A stretch of 64,000 nucleotides of DNA from an uncultured Deefgea sp. (GCF_947072475.1 NZ_CAMTIA010000005.1:1-64000), one strand, 5' to 3'. Counted from the stretch's first letter, positions 35,266 through 43,482 are shown. Notes: a model not told the origin generated them from the letters alone. Numbers and translations: made by a program.

Positions 35266-36791
35266 CGTTGCGATCCAAAGTAATCGTTAAGGTTATAACC
35301 CGCACGCGAGTGGCCAACCGTTTGAATATCATCAGCAGTGAAGTAACCCCCGAGTTCACGGCTAGCAAAATAGGCCAAGGCCAGAGCCACAGCGGCGTCA
35401 CCGTGGCGTTTGCTTTTATCTTGGCCAGTGGTGCGTGCATCAGGGATGCGTGGAATCCCGCGAATAATTTGCACCAGGCGCAGATCCGCCAAAATGTCGG
35501 CATCGAGCGGCAAATCAATCAGCGTGCCATCTTCCAGTGCCGCTTTAACCGGTGGCATGTTCTCTCGGTACCATGCTTCAGACAGCATCACTTGAGCAAT
35601 ACGCAATGCGCTATAACGCTGCATCGCCACCTCGGCCATAAACTGGCCATTACCACGCGCATCAAAAGCACCACCCATAAAGCGCGGCAGACGATCAAGT
35701 AAATAAAAGCAAACCTGTTCTTGCTGGCGAAACGGCACATTGCGCAGCTCAAGCACGAACGGTACTTTCATGCTGAGATTCTGTTGCTGAATCAGCGGTA
35801 CGTGTACGGTCAAATCACCAGTGCGGCCAAAGTCTTCGCCATGATAGGAATTGGCTGTACTCGGCAATTTGGCTAACAACGGCGCAAGATGTTCTTCCAG
35901 CCAATCGCGGCACTCTGCGGTGCGGATGTGATCGGGTAGCAGTTCGAAACCTTCTTTGCACGCCCAGCGCAAAACGGGCGTATCGGCTGACATCCGTGAT
36001 TCAATCAGCGCCCGAGATAGCCATGCGCCACCGCTATTTTTTGGCACGCAATCCAGCTCTTCATCAGCATCATCGCCATAGAAGTTACGGATTTCTTTTG
36101 CCCATTCCAGCTCGCCCTCCGCAGTCCAATCAATGCCGCGCCGCAGACAAATGCGGGCATACAGACCATCGGCCAAAGCATCGTTAAAGGTAACGCGGTG
36201 CAAGCTGTAGGGTTTCTTCTTGCTGCGGGCATCGGTTACTAATTCATTGAAGGCATTGTCGACGCCATCGTGCGTCGAAATGATATGCACCTGACCGCCC
36301 CACATTAGCAGCGCCATCGCCGCTTTGAGTAGCTCGGCGAGCTGCTCGTGGAACGCTGCCTCATCGATGATGACGCGACCTTGCTTCCCCCGCAGATTGG
36401 AGGGGCGCGACGACAAGGCGGTAATCCGAAAGCCAGAAGCAAAGCGGATCACAAATGCCAGAATGGCTTTTTCATCATCACCATTGATAAACACTTCTTC
36501 GGTTTCTTCAATCTCACCAGCAGCAAGGCTGTAGTGCTTCGCCCAGTCGGCACAGTCACGGATAAATTCTTGTGCCATGTCTTTGTTGTAACCGATGTAC
36601 CAGGTATCCATGCCGCTTTGGCTGGCCGACAACAAGGCTGAATCCGCCGCTTCGCCCCACGACAAACCAATCCGGCGCGATTTTTCCATGACTTTGACGG
36701 GCGACATATCGGCACACCAGCGCTGCTGATACGGCAGAAGCACCGTCGGCGCGCGATCAAGGCGATTATCTGGGGTGGCAAGTGCATTCAT
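35262..36791 (-). CDS. Terminase large subunit (Mu gp28)
   Basis: 509 aa. The ATPase part has an atypical Walker A (EKSRRIGLSW, about residues 37-46) and Walker B with VIIDEAAF (about 143-150). The C-terminal nuclease domain has acidic residues including the DxRGNG segment (FDARGNGQFM). It packages the phage DNA by headful, taking flanking host DNA as Mu does. Confidence 0.93.
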   Translation of the reverse strand: MNALATPDNRLDRAPTVLLPYQQRWCADMSPVKVMEKSRRIGLSWGEAADSALLSASQSGMDTWYIGYNKDMAQEFIRDCADWAKHYSLAAGEIEETEEVFINGDDEKAILAFVIRFASGFRITALSSRPSNLRGKQGRVIIDEAAFHEQLAELLKAAMALLMWGGQVHIISTHDGVDNAFNELVTDARSKKKPYSLHRVTFNDALADGLYARICLRRGIDWTAEGELEWAKEIRNFYGDDADEELDCVPKNSGGAWLSRALIESRMSADTPVLRWACKEGFELLPDHIRTAECRDWLEEHLAPLLAKLPSTANSYHGEDFGRTGDLTVHVPLIQQQNLSMKVPFVLELRNVPFRQQEQVCFYLLDRLPRFMGGAFDARGNGQFMAEVAMQRYSALRIAQVMLSEAWYRENMPPVKAALEDGTLIDLPLDADILADLRLVQIIRGIPRIPDARTTGQDKSKRHGDAAVALALAYFASRELGGYFTADDIQTVGHSRAGYNLNDYFGSQR

Positions 36792-37339
36792 CAGCCTACA
36801 ATCCCCAAGATTTGGCGGCGAATCGCGTTCGCAGCATCGTCAGAAAGCCCGCCGGATTTAACCACCTGATCGACCGCAGCCGCAGCGGCTTCAACCTTGG
36901 CACGTACTTCCATCTGGAATTTCTTTAAATTGACCGAGGCGCGTGACAAAGTCGCGATATTTTTGGCCGCATTGGATAGTATGCTAATGCGCTCGGCAGG
37001 GTCGATCCCTTCTTCGCCAGCCTCTTGCAAATTAATAATCGACTCGAATAGCTCGGTTTGCACCAGTGCCACCAAGGCTTCCGAGCGGGCATCTTTATCA
37101 TCGGCCGCACCTTCGGTGAGCATACGGGCGGCCTCGGTACTGGCTTTGATCGCAGCAAAACGCCGTTCGATCTTCTGGCCATAACGATGAATCGCGCTTT
37201 TGCTAATGGCAAAGCCGCGTTCATGCAGCATTTCTTCCAAGGCTTGGTAGCCGCTGAAATTACTGTCGGCCAAAGCACGCTCCAGCCAGCGTCGCACGTC
37301 TTCAGGCAAACCATCAATACTGCTACGGCGCGCCATCAT
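36791..37339 (-). CDS. DUF3486 protein (Mu gp27), probable terminase small subunit
   Basis: 182 aa from the ATG at 37339 (overlap ATGA with the preceding gene). It begins with ARRSSIDGLPEDVRRWLE, the DUF3486 hallmark, followed by a helix-turn-helix-like segment (GYQALEEMLHERGFAISKSAIHRYG) and coiled helices. It lies directly upstream of the large terminase gene. Confidence 0.88.
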   Translation of the reverse strand: MMARRSSIDGLPEDVRRWLERALADSNFSGYQALEEMLHERGFAISKSAIHRYGQKIERRFAAIKASTEAARMLTEGAADDKDARSEALVALVQTELFESIINLQEAGEEGIDPAERISILSNAAKNIATLSRASVNLKKFQMEVRAKVEAAAAAVDQVVKSGGLSDDAANAIRRQILGIVG

Positions 37340-37647
37340 GCGCTCCAATACTTCTCTGGCCGACCAATGCCAGGCTCGCACACAATGGTGTATTCAGCGA
37401 TATCGATGCCATAGCGCGTTAGATCAGCAAACCAAGTACCGGATGGCGTTTTGTTGAGTTCAGCCAAATCACGATCTGCCAAGTAACCTAGCTCGCGGCG
37501 AACTTCTAAAGCCGTCGCATCGGGATAAATCGCACGCATCACATCCAGCAAGAATTGTTCATTTGACGTGTGTGGCCGCGCTTTATCCATGGTGTTGATC
37601 AAATTCCAGCGCATTGATTCGCGGCGAATCTTGGTTAAATCACTCAT
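37336..37647 (-). CDS. Small winged-helix-like phage protein (gp26 position)
   Basis: 103 aa. A helical N-terminus is followed by DATALEVRRELGYLADRDLAEL and a GTWFADLTRYG beta wing, which suggests a winged helix. It is conserved in position in Mu-like phages before gp27. It may take part in DNA recognition for packaging, but this is not established. Confidence 0.65.
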   Translation of the reverse strand: MSDLTKIRRESMRWNLINTMDKARPHTSNEQFLLDVMRAIYPDATALEVRRELGYLADRDLAELNKTPSGTWFADLTRYGIDIAEYTIVCEPGIGRPEKYWSA

Positions 37648-37975
37648 GCTTGGCTCCCTTTAATTGCGCCAGTTTGACTTCGCTATATAAGGCATCCAGC
37701 TTGGCTTCGAGCACCGACTGCCCGCGAATGTAATCCTCGCGCCGCACATACTGAATAGGCAACTCAGCTAAAAACTTCATCCATTCGCGCTCGAGGCGAG
37801 TGAAATCGTCATCGCGTTTGGATACCGCGTTTTCAACCGCATTAAAGCGCGTGTTTTGGCGCTCTTCAAATTGCTTTATGGCAACCTTACCCAGCGCCAC
37901 AATGGCACTGAGCATAAAAACAAATAGCGCTGACACGGTGCCGATCCACTGCCAAAAATCCATCGCTAAATTCAT
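37640..37975 (-). CDS. DUF2730-like membrane protein (Mu gp25)
   Basis: 111 aa. One N-terminal membrane helix (about residues 9-32) is followed by a charged coiled coil. Such proteins sit between lysis and terminase genes of Mu-like phages. The likely start is the first ATG, though the fifth codon is an alternative. Confidence 0.7.
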   Translation of the reverse strand: MNLAMDFWQWIGTVSALFVFMLSAIVALGKVAIKQFEERQNTRFNAVENAVSKRDDDFTRLEREWMKFLAELPIQYVRREDYIRGQSVLEAKLDALYSEVKLAQLKGAKHE

Positions 37976-38184
37976 CGGTTTTTCCTTGTTTCAAAGTCGG
38001 TTTGGCATTCAACACAGCGGGTGCAGTGCGGTACGGCTTCGCGACGTGCCTCAGACAAAGGCTCGCCGCAATCGTGGCAACCCAAGGAAATTATCGTCGA
38101 TTCCTCGTGAGCCAGTGCCTGTGCTAAAGCCTGATCACGCAACCATTGTTCTTGCTCACTGGCTCGGTCAAAGATGTCGGTCAT
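37972..38184 (-). CDS. TraR/DksA-type C4 zinc-finger protein
   Basis: 70 aa. A helical N-terminus is followed by Cys36-x2-Cys39 and Cys54-x2-Cys57 (CHDCG...CTRCVEC), the DksA/TraR zinc finger. Small TraR proteins bind the RNA polymerase secondary channel and alter promoter choice. A phage copy in the late operon may tune host transcription during lysis. It overlaps its neighbours at both ends. Confidence 0.82.
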   Translation of the reverse strand: MTDIFDRASEQEQWLRDQALAQALAHEESTIISLGCHDCGEPLSEARREAVPHCTRCVECQTDFETRKNR

Positions 38185-38575
38185 GGCTCAGTTTTTCCTT
38201 CAGCAGATAACCTTCCAATGGCCAAATCTTTTGGATTGCATTTTGGCGAGCTATCTTGCGCCCAATTTCAGGGTCAAAGTTTTCAGGAGAGGCGCAGGCG
38301 GATTCGCCAGTGACGGTGAACCCATTACGTAAAATCAGGACACAAAAGGTTAGCAATCCAAGTGTAGGATTGACGCTGATTACTTCAACGGTCTTTGAGC
38401 TTCCAATGTCGCTTTCAGCAACGGGATAAAGTTCAGCGCCAATTGCACCGGCAACACCGTCTGCAGCTGTGAAGTAATGCACGTTCGCAATGCATGCCTC
38501 AATGTCAGTAGGCGTAATACGTGGCGCTGTTTTGCCTTTGGCTTGGATTTCTTGTTCGATTTGCTGATCACTCAT
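38168..38575 (-). CDS. Phage Gp49-like protein
   Basis: 135 aa from the ATG at 38575. The pattern RITPTDIEACIANVHYFTA and the C-terminal ASPENFDPEIGRKIARQNAIQKIWPLEGYLLK-like region match the Gp49/Gp66 family of phage proteins of unknown function. It overlaps the spanin gene and the zinc-finger gene. Confidence 0.75.
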   Translation of the reverse strand: MSDQQIEQEIQAKGKTAPRITPTDIEACIANVHYFTAADGVAGAIGAELYPVAESDIGSSKTVEVISVNPTLGLLTFCVLILRNGFTVTGESACASPENFDPEIGRKIARQNAIQKIWPLEGYLLKEKLSHDRHL

Positions 38576-39173
38576 GGGAGGTTCCTGTATGCCAATCAAT
38601 CAGTTGATTGAGCTGGCTTTCGATGATTTGGCAACGGTTGGCGTTGTCAATGTGATTGGTGAGGATGTCGGCTTGATTGATGTCGCTGGCGTCGAGGCCG
38701 TCAGTGGCGTTGCTTTGGCTGGCCGGATCAGTAGTTCCGCTGGCGGATTGATTTGCTTTAGGTACGGTTGGCACGCCAAGGGCGGTGTTCCAGTCGCGCA
38801 CGAAGCCAGCAGTAAAGATGCAAGCAGGCAAAGGCCTAGCCGCAGCTTTCGGCGCGGGGCGGTAAATGGTCGTAACATTAGGCACATTCCTTGAAAGTTG
38901 AACGCGGCTTTCAGCCAAACTATTGCGCACATGGGCCAGCTCAATACTGAGTGCGTTGCCACGCAAAATCGCACCGTCTCGGGCGATTTCGGCCTCGCTC
39001 AGCCCAGCAATCACGGCTTGCTGGTGGTCGGCTTTGAGGGTGGCGATTTCTTTATCAGCGCGACTACTTGCCCAATCCCACGCAGCAGCGCCGCCTACCG
39101 CAGCGCCACCAGAAAATACAAAGAGCGTGATTAGGTAGGGAGCAAACCGACTTGCAAAAAAGGCGGCCATCAT
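38568..39173 (-). CDS. Inner-membrane spanin (Rz-like)
   Basis: 201 aa. An N-terminal membrane helix (about residues 9-32) is followed by a periplasmic coiled coil (ADKEIATLKADHQQAVIAGLSEAE...). This is the i-spanin layout. The gene overlaps the holin-like gene by four bases and contains the o-spanin gene in another frame. It would fuse inner and outer membranes at lysis together with Rz1. Confidence 0.82.
   Translation of the reverse strand: MMAAFFASRFAPYLITLFVFSGGAAVGGAAAWDWASSRADKEIATLKADHQQAVIAGLSEAEIARDGAILRGNALSIELAHVRNSLAESRVQLSRNVPNVTTIYRPAPKAAARPLPACIFTAGFVRDWNTALGVPTVPKANQSASGTTDPASQSNATDGLDASDINQADILTNHIDNANRCQIIESQLNQLIDWHTGTSHE
38600..38878 (-). CDS. Outer-membrane spanin lipoprotein (Rz1-like), nested in Rz
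   Basis: 92 aa from the ATG at 38878, read in another frame entirely inside the Rz-like gene. It has a basic N-terminus, a hydrophobic stretch and a lipobox LLASC (Cys at about residue 27), followed by a short Pro/Thr-rich mature part. An AAGGAA ribosome site stands about 8 bases before the ATG. The frame extends further upstream, but the lipoprotein signal fixes the start. Confidence 0.85.
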   Translation of the reverse strand: MLRPFTAPRRKLRLGLCLLASLLLASCATGTPPLACQPYLKQINPPAELLIRPAKATPLTASTPATSIKPTSSPITLTTPTVAKSSKASSIN

Positions 39174-39385
39174 TGCGCGGCCCCTTTATTCGCCAACCAG
39201 CGGCGAGCAACGGCATAGCCGCCAACCACGCCCAAGTACACAAACCAAGCATCGGCAGTCAGCGTGCCAGCCCAACCTTGCTTGATAAAAACAACGGTCG
39301 CTGCTGCGCAAGCGACGTTGGCCCAAATTTTGGAATGTGAAAGATGCTCACCTTGGGCATCAGTAATGAGGTCAGAGAGTTTCAT
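39170..39385 (-). CDS. Probable holin
   Basis: 71 aa with two hydrophobic segments (about residues 22-38 and 44-61) and charged ends, similar to DUF2644-type phage membrane proteins. It lies between endolysin and spanin genes, so holin is the natural role. It overlaps both flanking genes by four bases. Confidence 0.7.
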   Translation of the reverse strand: MKLSDLITDAQGEHLSHSKIWANVACAAATVVFIKQGWAGTLTADAWFVYLGVVGGYAVARRWLANKGAAQ

Positions 39386-39564
39386 CGGCGGCTCCGGCGT
39401 TGATTGCGGCGTTTGGCGGCGGCGCGCTGAATGGCACGAACGCCGCTGATACGGTGTGGCTGTGGCGACGATTTGTTATTGCTTGCGCAATGTAAAAACA
39501 GCGGTGCGGATGGCGACCATCGGCTCCACATTGCACCTGCTGCGGCAAGGAGATAACGCAACAT
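39382..39564 (-). CDS. Small basic protein in the lysis cassette
   Basis: 60 aa. A short hydrophobic N-terminus is followed by a strongly basic tail ending KRRNQRRSRR. The stop overlaps the holin start (ATGA), and the gene begins 3 bp after the endolysin stop, so translation is probably real. It is not a recognised family. It could be a membrane-active lysis helper. Confidence 0.55.
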   Translation of the reverse strand: MLRYLLAAAGAMWSRWSPSAPLFLHCASNNKSSPQPHRISGVRAIQRAAAKRRNQRRSRR

Positions 39565-39567
39565 GGC

Positions 39568-40092
39568 CTAGCTCTCCCACAGAGCGGAGCGCAAAGGCAG
39601 CATGCCGCTGGCTAGCCACTCTGCAACGGTAAAGCCGGGGCAAATCTTGGTGAATTCATTGGGGGTAATCTTCCCATCGAGATTCAAATCGGGCGATAGA
39701 TCGCGATGCCCCACAATTGAGGCCACTGGATATTTAAGCTGCAAGCCACGAATCAGGCTGCTTAATGCATCCCACTGCGCTTTAGTGAAGCGATCCGTGC
39801 CGACCAAGCACACGCCGACCGAGTTAGTGTTATGCCCAGCTACATGCGCACCAATTTCGTCCAGCGAGCGGCCGGTTTCTTTAGTGCCATCGGTATCGAT
39901 AACAAAGTGATAACCAACCGCAAACAAGGTAGGATTAAAAATAGCGCGGGCACTCGCGGCACGCTTAAAACCCCGTGCGGAGTGCCAAACGTCAATGCAG
40001 CCAGCGGCTGTTTTGCGCTTGCCATCACCAAGCCGTTTACCGTTTTGACTGGCGGCACAGTGAATTACAATTTGATTTATATTACGAGACAT
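39568..40092 (-). CDS. Endolysin, N-acetylmuramoyl-L-alanine amidase (Amidase_2)
   Basis: 174 aa. Zinc-ligand motifs are visible: VIHCAAS (His11), a central AGHNTNSVGVCLVG and VGHRDLSPD, with ICPGF near the end. No signal peptide is seen, so export depends on the holin. It is the first gene of the leftward late operon after the accessory genes. Confidence 0.9.
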   Translation of the reverse strand: MSRNINQIVIHCAASQNGKRLGDGKRKTAAGCIDVWHSARGFKRAASARAIFNPTLFAVGYHFVIDTDGTKETGRSLDEIGAHVAGHNTNSVGVCLVGTDRFTKAQWDALSSLIRGLQLKYPVASIVGHRDLSPDLNLDGKITPNEFTKICPGFTVAEWLASGMLPLRSALWES

Positions 40093-40109
40093 GAGCCAGC
40101 TCCTAGGTA

Positions 40110-40136
40110 CATGCCACCCATTGTGAGGGTGGCATG
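40110..40136. repeat. Strong hairpin between accessory genes and lysis genes
   Basis: CATGCCACCC / GGGTGGCATG is a perfect 10-bp stem with a 7-base loop. No T-run follows on either strand, so it is not a standard terminator. It may be a boundary, processing site or operator for the late promoter. Confidence 0.5.
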
Positions 40137-40167
40137 CAGGAGTGGCTTTTAATGAGGTTTAGGGTAT

Positions 40168-40605
40168 TTACGAGGGGCTGTCTGGGGTTAAGTTACTTAA
40201 AACCAACCAAAATCGCCAACCAGCATCAATCAACAGTAAGGTTGCAAACAGTACACAAGTAATCGCCCCGATCGTAGCTAAGACTAGATTGGCACTTGCT
40301 AAGTAAGCGAGTAGCGTTGTCACGGTTGAAACACCATAGGCAACAGTATTAGCAAAAAAACGCTTCAGTAACACTTGGTAGTGTCCTGTTTTTTGCATGT
40401 TACGCATTAGCCTATGACCGGCAATTGAAGCCAAAATAGCAAGCGCAGCAAGTAAAAACCCAAGCATCGTGACAGAAATTTGAGCGAGTAACCCAACAAA
40501 TGTTCTCAAGTCCGCTGGTGACAACTCAGCTATTAGGCCGTAATGCCATATAGCAAAACCTGCCGTGATACTTAATAACATACTAAATTTAGTCCAGTTT
40601 TTCAT
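40168..40605 (-). CDS. Unknown multi-pass membrane protein of the repressor-linked operon
   Basis: 145 aa with four hydrophobic segments (about residues 8-25, 38-62, 84-105, 108-130) and a basic loop in the middle. No family is recognised. Its start overlaps the end of the 295-aa gene by 17 bp, so the two are made together. The pairing of a soluble protein with a small membrane protein on a lysogenic transcript would fit a superinfection-exclusion or abortive-infection pair, but this is inference. Confidence 0.7.
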   Translation of the reverse strand: MKNWTKFSMLLSITAGFAIWHYGLIAELSPADLRTFVGLLAQISVTMLGFLLAALAILASIAGHRLMRNMQKTGHYQVLLKRFFANTVAYGVSTVTTLLAYLASANLVLATIGAITCVLFATLLLIDAGWRFWLVLSNLTPDSPS

Positions 40606-41476
40606 CGCCTTTTGCCAAATAAGCCGCCAAATCTACGTTGGCGCGTTTAGCTGCACCTATTTCAGTATAGAGGTGTTGACTATTTATGTGACCCTTATCA
40701 AGAACAACGGATACTGTATCAAACACTCTATCCGCAAACAAATCAATCGGGTGATCAACGCCAGAAAGACGAACGCTGAGTTTCTTGGTCTGATTCGATT
40801 CAAACAAAAACCCAATCTGTTCCTTGACTAGATTGATTAAACCTTTGGTTCTTGATGTGGTTTTTATTTTGCCCCAGAAGCGAGTTGCCCCTGTGCTATT
40901 CATGAACTGGATCGCATCCTTGGTCCAAGTGTCATTTGGGTCGGGGGCATAGCTTTTACTGCGCGGCTTAGCAACTTCAAATTCAATTGATTTCACGACG
41001 CCATTTTGAAGCTGCAAAAATGCATCACCTTTAACTACTTCATGCAGCGCAACAGTAACCCCATCAGGGGTAAGGTGAGTGAAATAACGTGCCAACGATG
41101 AAATATCCGAACCCTCCATACTCATTTGGTAGGCAAGCAATTCTGCCCCATCATCCTCAACAAATAAGACAAAGTGATTTTTCTCAATCAACTCTTCGTC
41201 AGGTTTTAACTCTGGCCGTGACTCAACACATGAAGTTCTTTTAGAAACGGATGGCAATTCATCCCTAAACCGTACAAACGCAGCACGATACTCTTGTTTG
41301 GTTGATAGGTCAGCAATCACCCGAACTTGATGAACCATCGAACCGGCCTCACGCACTGAGCCAATACCATCGTCCATTAAGGCGATTCGATTAAGTAAAC
41401 TTGCTATTGAACCTTGCGCTCCATCGGCACCGACAGAAGGCATGTAGTAACGAATCTTATAATTTTTTGGTTTCAT
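40589..41476 (-). CDS. Unknown 295-aa soluble protein of the repressor-linked operon
   Basis: No known family is recognised. The protein has a compact alpha/beta look with no signal peptide or membrane helix, starting MKPKNYKIRYYMPSVG and ending LAKGDEKLD. The codon use is close to that of the phage. It is the fifth gene after the repressor on the same strand and overlaps the gene for a small membrane protein. Expression in the lysogen and the two-gene layout suggest a protection system of the prophage. No catalytic motif can be pointed to. Confidence 0.75.
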   Translation of the reverse strand: MKPKNYKIRYYMPSVGADGAQGSIASLLNRIALMDDGIGSVREAGSMVHQVRVIADLSTKQEYRAAFVRFRDELPSVSKRTSCVESRPELKPDEELIEKNHFVLFVEDDGAELLAYQMSMEGSDISSLARYFTHLTPDGVTVALHEVVKGDAFLQLQNGVVKSIEFEVAKPRSKSYAPDPNDTWTKDAIQFMNSTGATRFWGKIKTTSRTKGLINLVKEQIGFLFESNQTKKLSVRLSGVDHPIDLFADRVFDTVSVVLDKGHINSQHLYTEIGAAKRANVDLAAYLAKGDEKLD

Positions 41477-41497
41477 TCAAAATCTCGGTAAAGATGA

Positions 41498-41668
41498 TTA
41501 TTTCTGACAAATCTTCTTCGACTGGCTGATCGTGCTGTTTTGGCAGATGAATTTACCGTCTTTGGTGCAAGCCGCTACGCCGCCTTTTTTGCCTGAGCAC
41601 GGGGTGTTTTGGGCGTAGGCAGTAGCAACAAACATCGATAGCGCGGCGATCAATAAAAATTTCAGCAT
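41498..41668 (-). CDS. Small secreted cysteine-rich protein
   Basis: 56 aa. It has a clear signal peptide (MLKFLLIAALSMFVATAYA, cleavage before Gln20) and a mature 37-residue part with four cysteines (24, 34, 42, 54), a TPCSGKKGGV motif and a KFICQNSTIS segment. Similar short exported proteins of unknown function occur in many proteobacteria. It lies 21-24 bp from both neighbours in the repressor-linked operon. Confidence 0.75.
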   Translation of the reverse strand: MLKFLLIAALSMFVATAYAQNTPCSGKKGGVAACTKDGKFICQNSTISQSKKICQK

Positions 41669-41692
41669 GGTGGGCCCTTAGCTTAGCAAGAA

Positions 41693-42046
41693 TTACTTAC
41701 GCGACAGAATTTGCCTTTTATACGTTCTAGCTCGCTCCCACGCCTGACTTGCATCACTTAGGGAGAGCGTATGGCAATAAACCCATTCGTTCGAATAATC
41801 GGCATCCTTGATTTTATTGCTGTCCAACAAAAGTATTGTTCGATACCAAGCGCAGGACTCAATTGGTTTTTTAGCAACATAGGTTGCGCCGCCGACCGTT
41901 CCCCATCCTGTACCATAGCTATACGCTAAATTACGTTGAGCCTGATAGTCACCTTTCAGTGCTGCGGATTTCATTTCTTTTTCAGTTTGAGCCAAACAGG
42001 TCAACGATAAACCCGATAGTAATAAAGCTAAAAATAACTTCGACAT
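41693..42046 (-). CDS. Small secreted protein with Sel1-like segment
   Basis: 117 aa from the ATG at 42046, chosen because a signal peptide follows (KLFLALLLSGLSLTCLA, cleavage before QTEKE). The mature part has an AALKGDYQAQRNLAYSYGTG stretch resembling one Sel1/TPR repeat, then CAWYRTILLL. The function is unknown. It is the third gene of the repressor-linked operon. Confidence 0.7.
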   Translation of the reverse strand: MSKLFLALLLSGLSLTCLAQTEKEMKSAALKGDYQAQRNLAYSYGTGWGTVGGATYVAKKPIESCAWYRTILLLDSNKIKDADYSNEWVYCHTLSLSDASQAWERARTYKRQILSRK

Positions 42047-42075
42047 CAACGATTCCTTAATCAACATGGCTAAAT

Positions 42076-42903
42076 TCATTCTGTTGTATCAACAACATCA
42101 GGAAGCTCAACCACTTTGGGCTTACGTGGTTTAACTGTTTTGCGGATTGGTTTTGCGCCTGCGACCTCACCCCAGCTGGCTACGCCATTTTCTAGTTCGC
42201 AGCGCATAAAACCCATACCTGGAGTGTCAACTTTACCGCCAGGCAAATACGATTCATTTTTGTAATAACACAGCTTTGCATCGCGCTTAATCACCGTATT
42301 GGTGAATTGCGGCTGTTTCAACCATGAATAACTACCCCATGCCGACGCCATCAAGCTGCCGCAAAGTAGTGCCGAGAGCCATTTCAACTTGGCGTGCCGA
42401 CGTAATGCAATCGAATCGCTCCACCGCCATCCTGTTTCTGCCTTTTCCGCCCGCAGTCCAAAATGATTGGTTCGCTGTTTTTGCTCACTTAGCTCTGCGG
42501 TCAATCGATTAATCTGATTCGTGTATTGCGCAGTTTGTGGGCGATTGCCCAGCTCAGCATTGAGCCGATCATTTCGTTGCACTTGTTCAATGAGTGCTCT
42601 GGCCGATTGATCGGCTCTCGCTTGCTGTGCCGCGTTATCCAGTAGCAAATCTAAAATAGCGGTCACCGCATCGCGTTGGCCTAGCTTCATATCTTCGACA
42701 GAATCAACGCCAAAAATCCGATGCAGAAACTTCCACGGCTGCCAGCCTGGCACCCCATAGTCGTTTTCTAATTTACGCACTTTGGCATTTAGTTCATTGC
42801 GCTCAATCTTCGTTAGTGCACGACCGCCAGAGTGGTAAGTATCACCCACATGCAACCGGTCAATATGGCCGCTAAATTCTACGTTGCGTTGTTCTACTGT
42901 CAT
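42076..42903 (-). CDS. Coiled-coil membrane protein co-translated with the repressor
   Basis: 275 aa. The N-terminus has a short charged segment (FSGHIDRLHVGDTYHSGGRALTKIERNELNAKVRKLE) that echoes an ORF6C-like helical region. A coiled coil follows (about residues 90-150), then one membrane helix (about 175-192) and a basic/Pro tail. Its ATG overlaps the repressor stop (ATGA). It may anchor or modulate the repressor, but no function is established. Confidence 0.65.
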   Translation of the reverse strand: MTVEQRNVEFSGHIDRLHVGDTYHSGGRALTKIERNELNAKVRKLENDYGVPGWQPWKFLHRIFGVDSVEDMKLGQRDAVTAILDLLLDNAAQQARADQSARALIEQVQRNDRLNAELGNRPQTAQYTNQINRLTAELSEQKQRTNHFGLRAEKAETGWRWSDSIALRRHAKLKWLSALLCGSLMASAWGSYSWLKQPQFTNTVIKRDAKLCYYKNESYLPGGKVDTPGMGFMRCELENGVASWGEVAGAKPIRKTVKPRKPKVVELPDVVDTTE

Positions 42904-43364
42904 TTTTTACCGGGCTTAAAATCCTGATTAACCTGTGCGTGCTCGCCATGTATAGTGATATTTTGACCAATTGTGGCCTGACCAAAGTTAATGTCAAATT
43001 TTGATGCTGCTGTTGAAAATGTCGGTGCAGTTGCTGATTTCACAGCCAGCTTCACTACTGCCTTAGCAAGCTGATTGGCATCGACTTTCTTTTCCAGTGA
43101 CAGCAAGTCAACCGCATCAAGTACCGCTTGATGCACGGCAGACTCACCAATTCCTTGCCCTTGGCGCTGACCTGTAAGGATATAGAGTACATCTGCGCCA
43201 GATGCAGCAAGTGCCGCCAGATATTCGGCATCAGGCACGCGCTCACCTTTTTCGTAATTTCTTTGTGAACGCATTGCAATTCCACACTTCTCAGACAGCT
43301 CCGTTTGACTCAAACCAAGCCGCTCTCGCTCATCCAGTAAACGCCCACCAATAAAAGACACTAT
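42900..43364 (-). CDS. Prophage repressor, XRE-family (c-like)
   Basis: 154 aa from the GTG at 43364, chosen because AGGA stands 7 bases upstream. The frame is open to a further GTG at 43415, but that start lies beyond the operator. An HTH_3 domain (about residues 8-62: LGLSQTELSEKCGIAMRSQRNYEKGERVP) is followed by a dimerisation-type C-terminus without a Ser-Lys protease dyad. It should silence the rightward early promoter and keep lysogeny. It is the first gene of a leftward operon of six. Confidence 0.85.
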   Translation of the reverse strand: MVSFIGGRLLDERERLGLSQTELSEKCGIAMRSQRNYEKGERVPDAEYLAALAASGADVLYILTGQRQGQGIGESAVHQAVLDAVDLLSLEKKVDANQLAKAVVKLAVKSATAPTFSTAASKFDINFGQATIGQNITIHGEHAQVNQDFKPGKK

Positions 43365-43380
43365 TTTTCCTAAATATACA

Positions 43381-43409
43381 TTTACATTGGGCACGATTGT
43401 GCCTATTAT
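43381..43409 (+). promoter_or_regulatory. Early promoter with an operator in its spacer
   Basis: TTTACA (43381-43386), a 17-bp spacer and TATTAT (43404-43409) form a near-consensus sigma70 promoter. The spacer carries the perfect dyad GGCAC-GATT-GTGCC (43390-43403). It points toward the Ner-like and transposase genes and overlaps the start region of the divergent repressor gene, so repressor binding would block polymerase directly. Confidence 0.75.
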
Positions 43410-43482
43410 CACCACATCAAAGCATTTTTAACCACTTCTCGCCGCGCAATGCCACTTGCACAGCGAAAAAAAAGGAGCCGTC

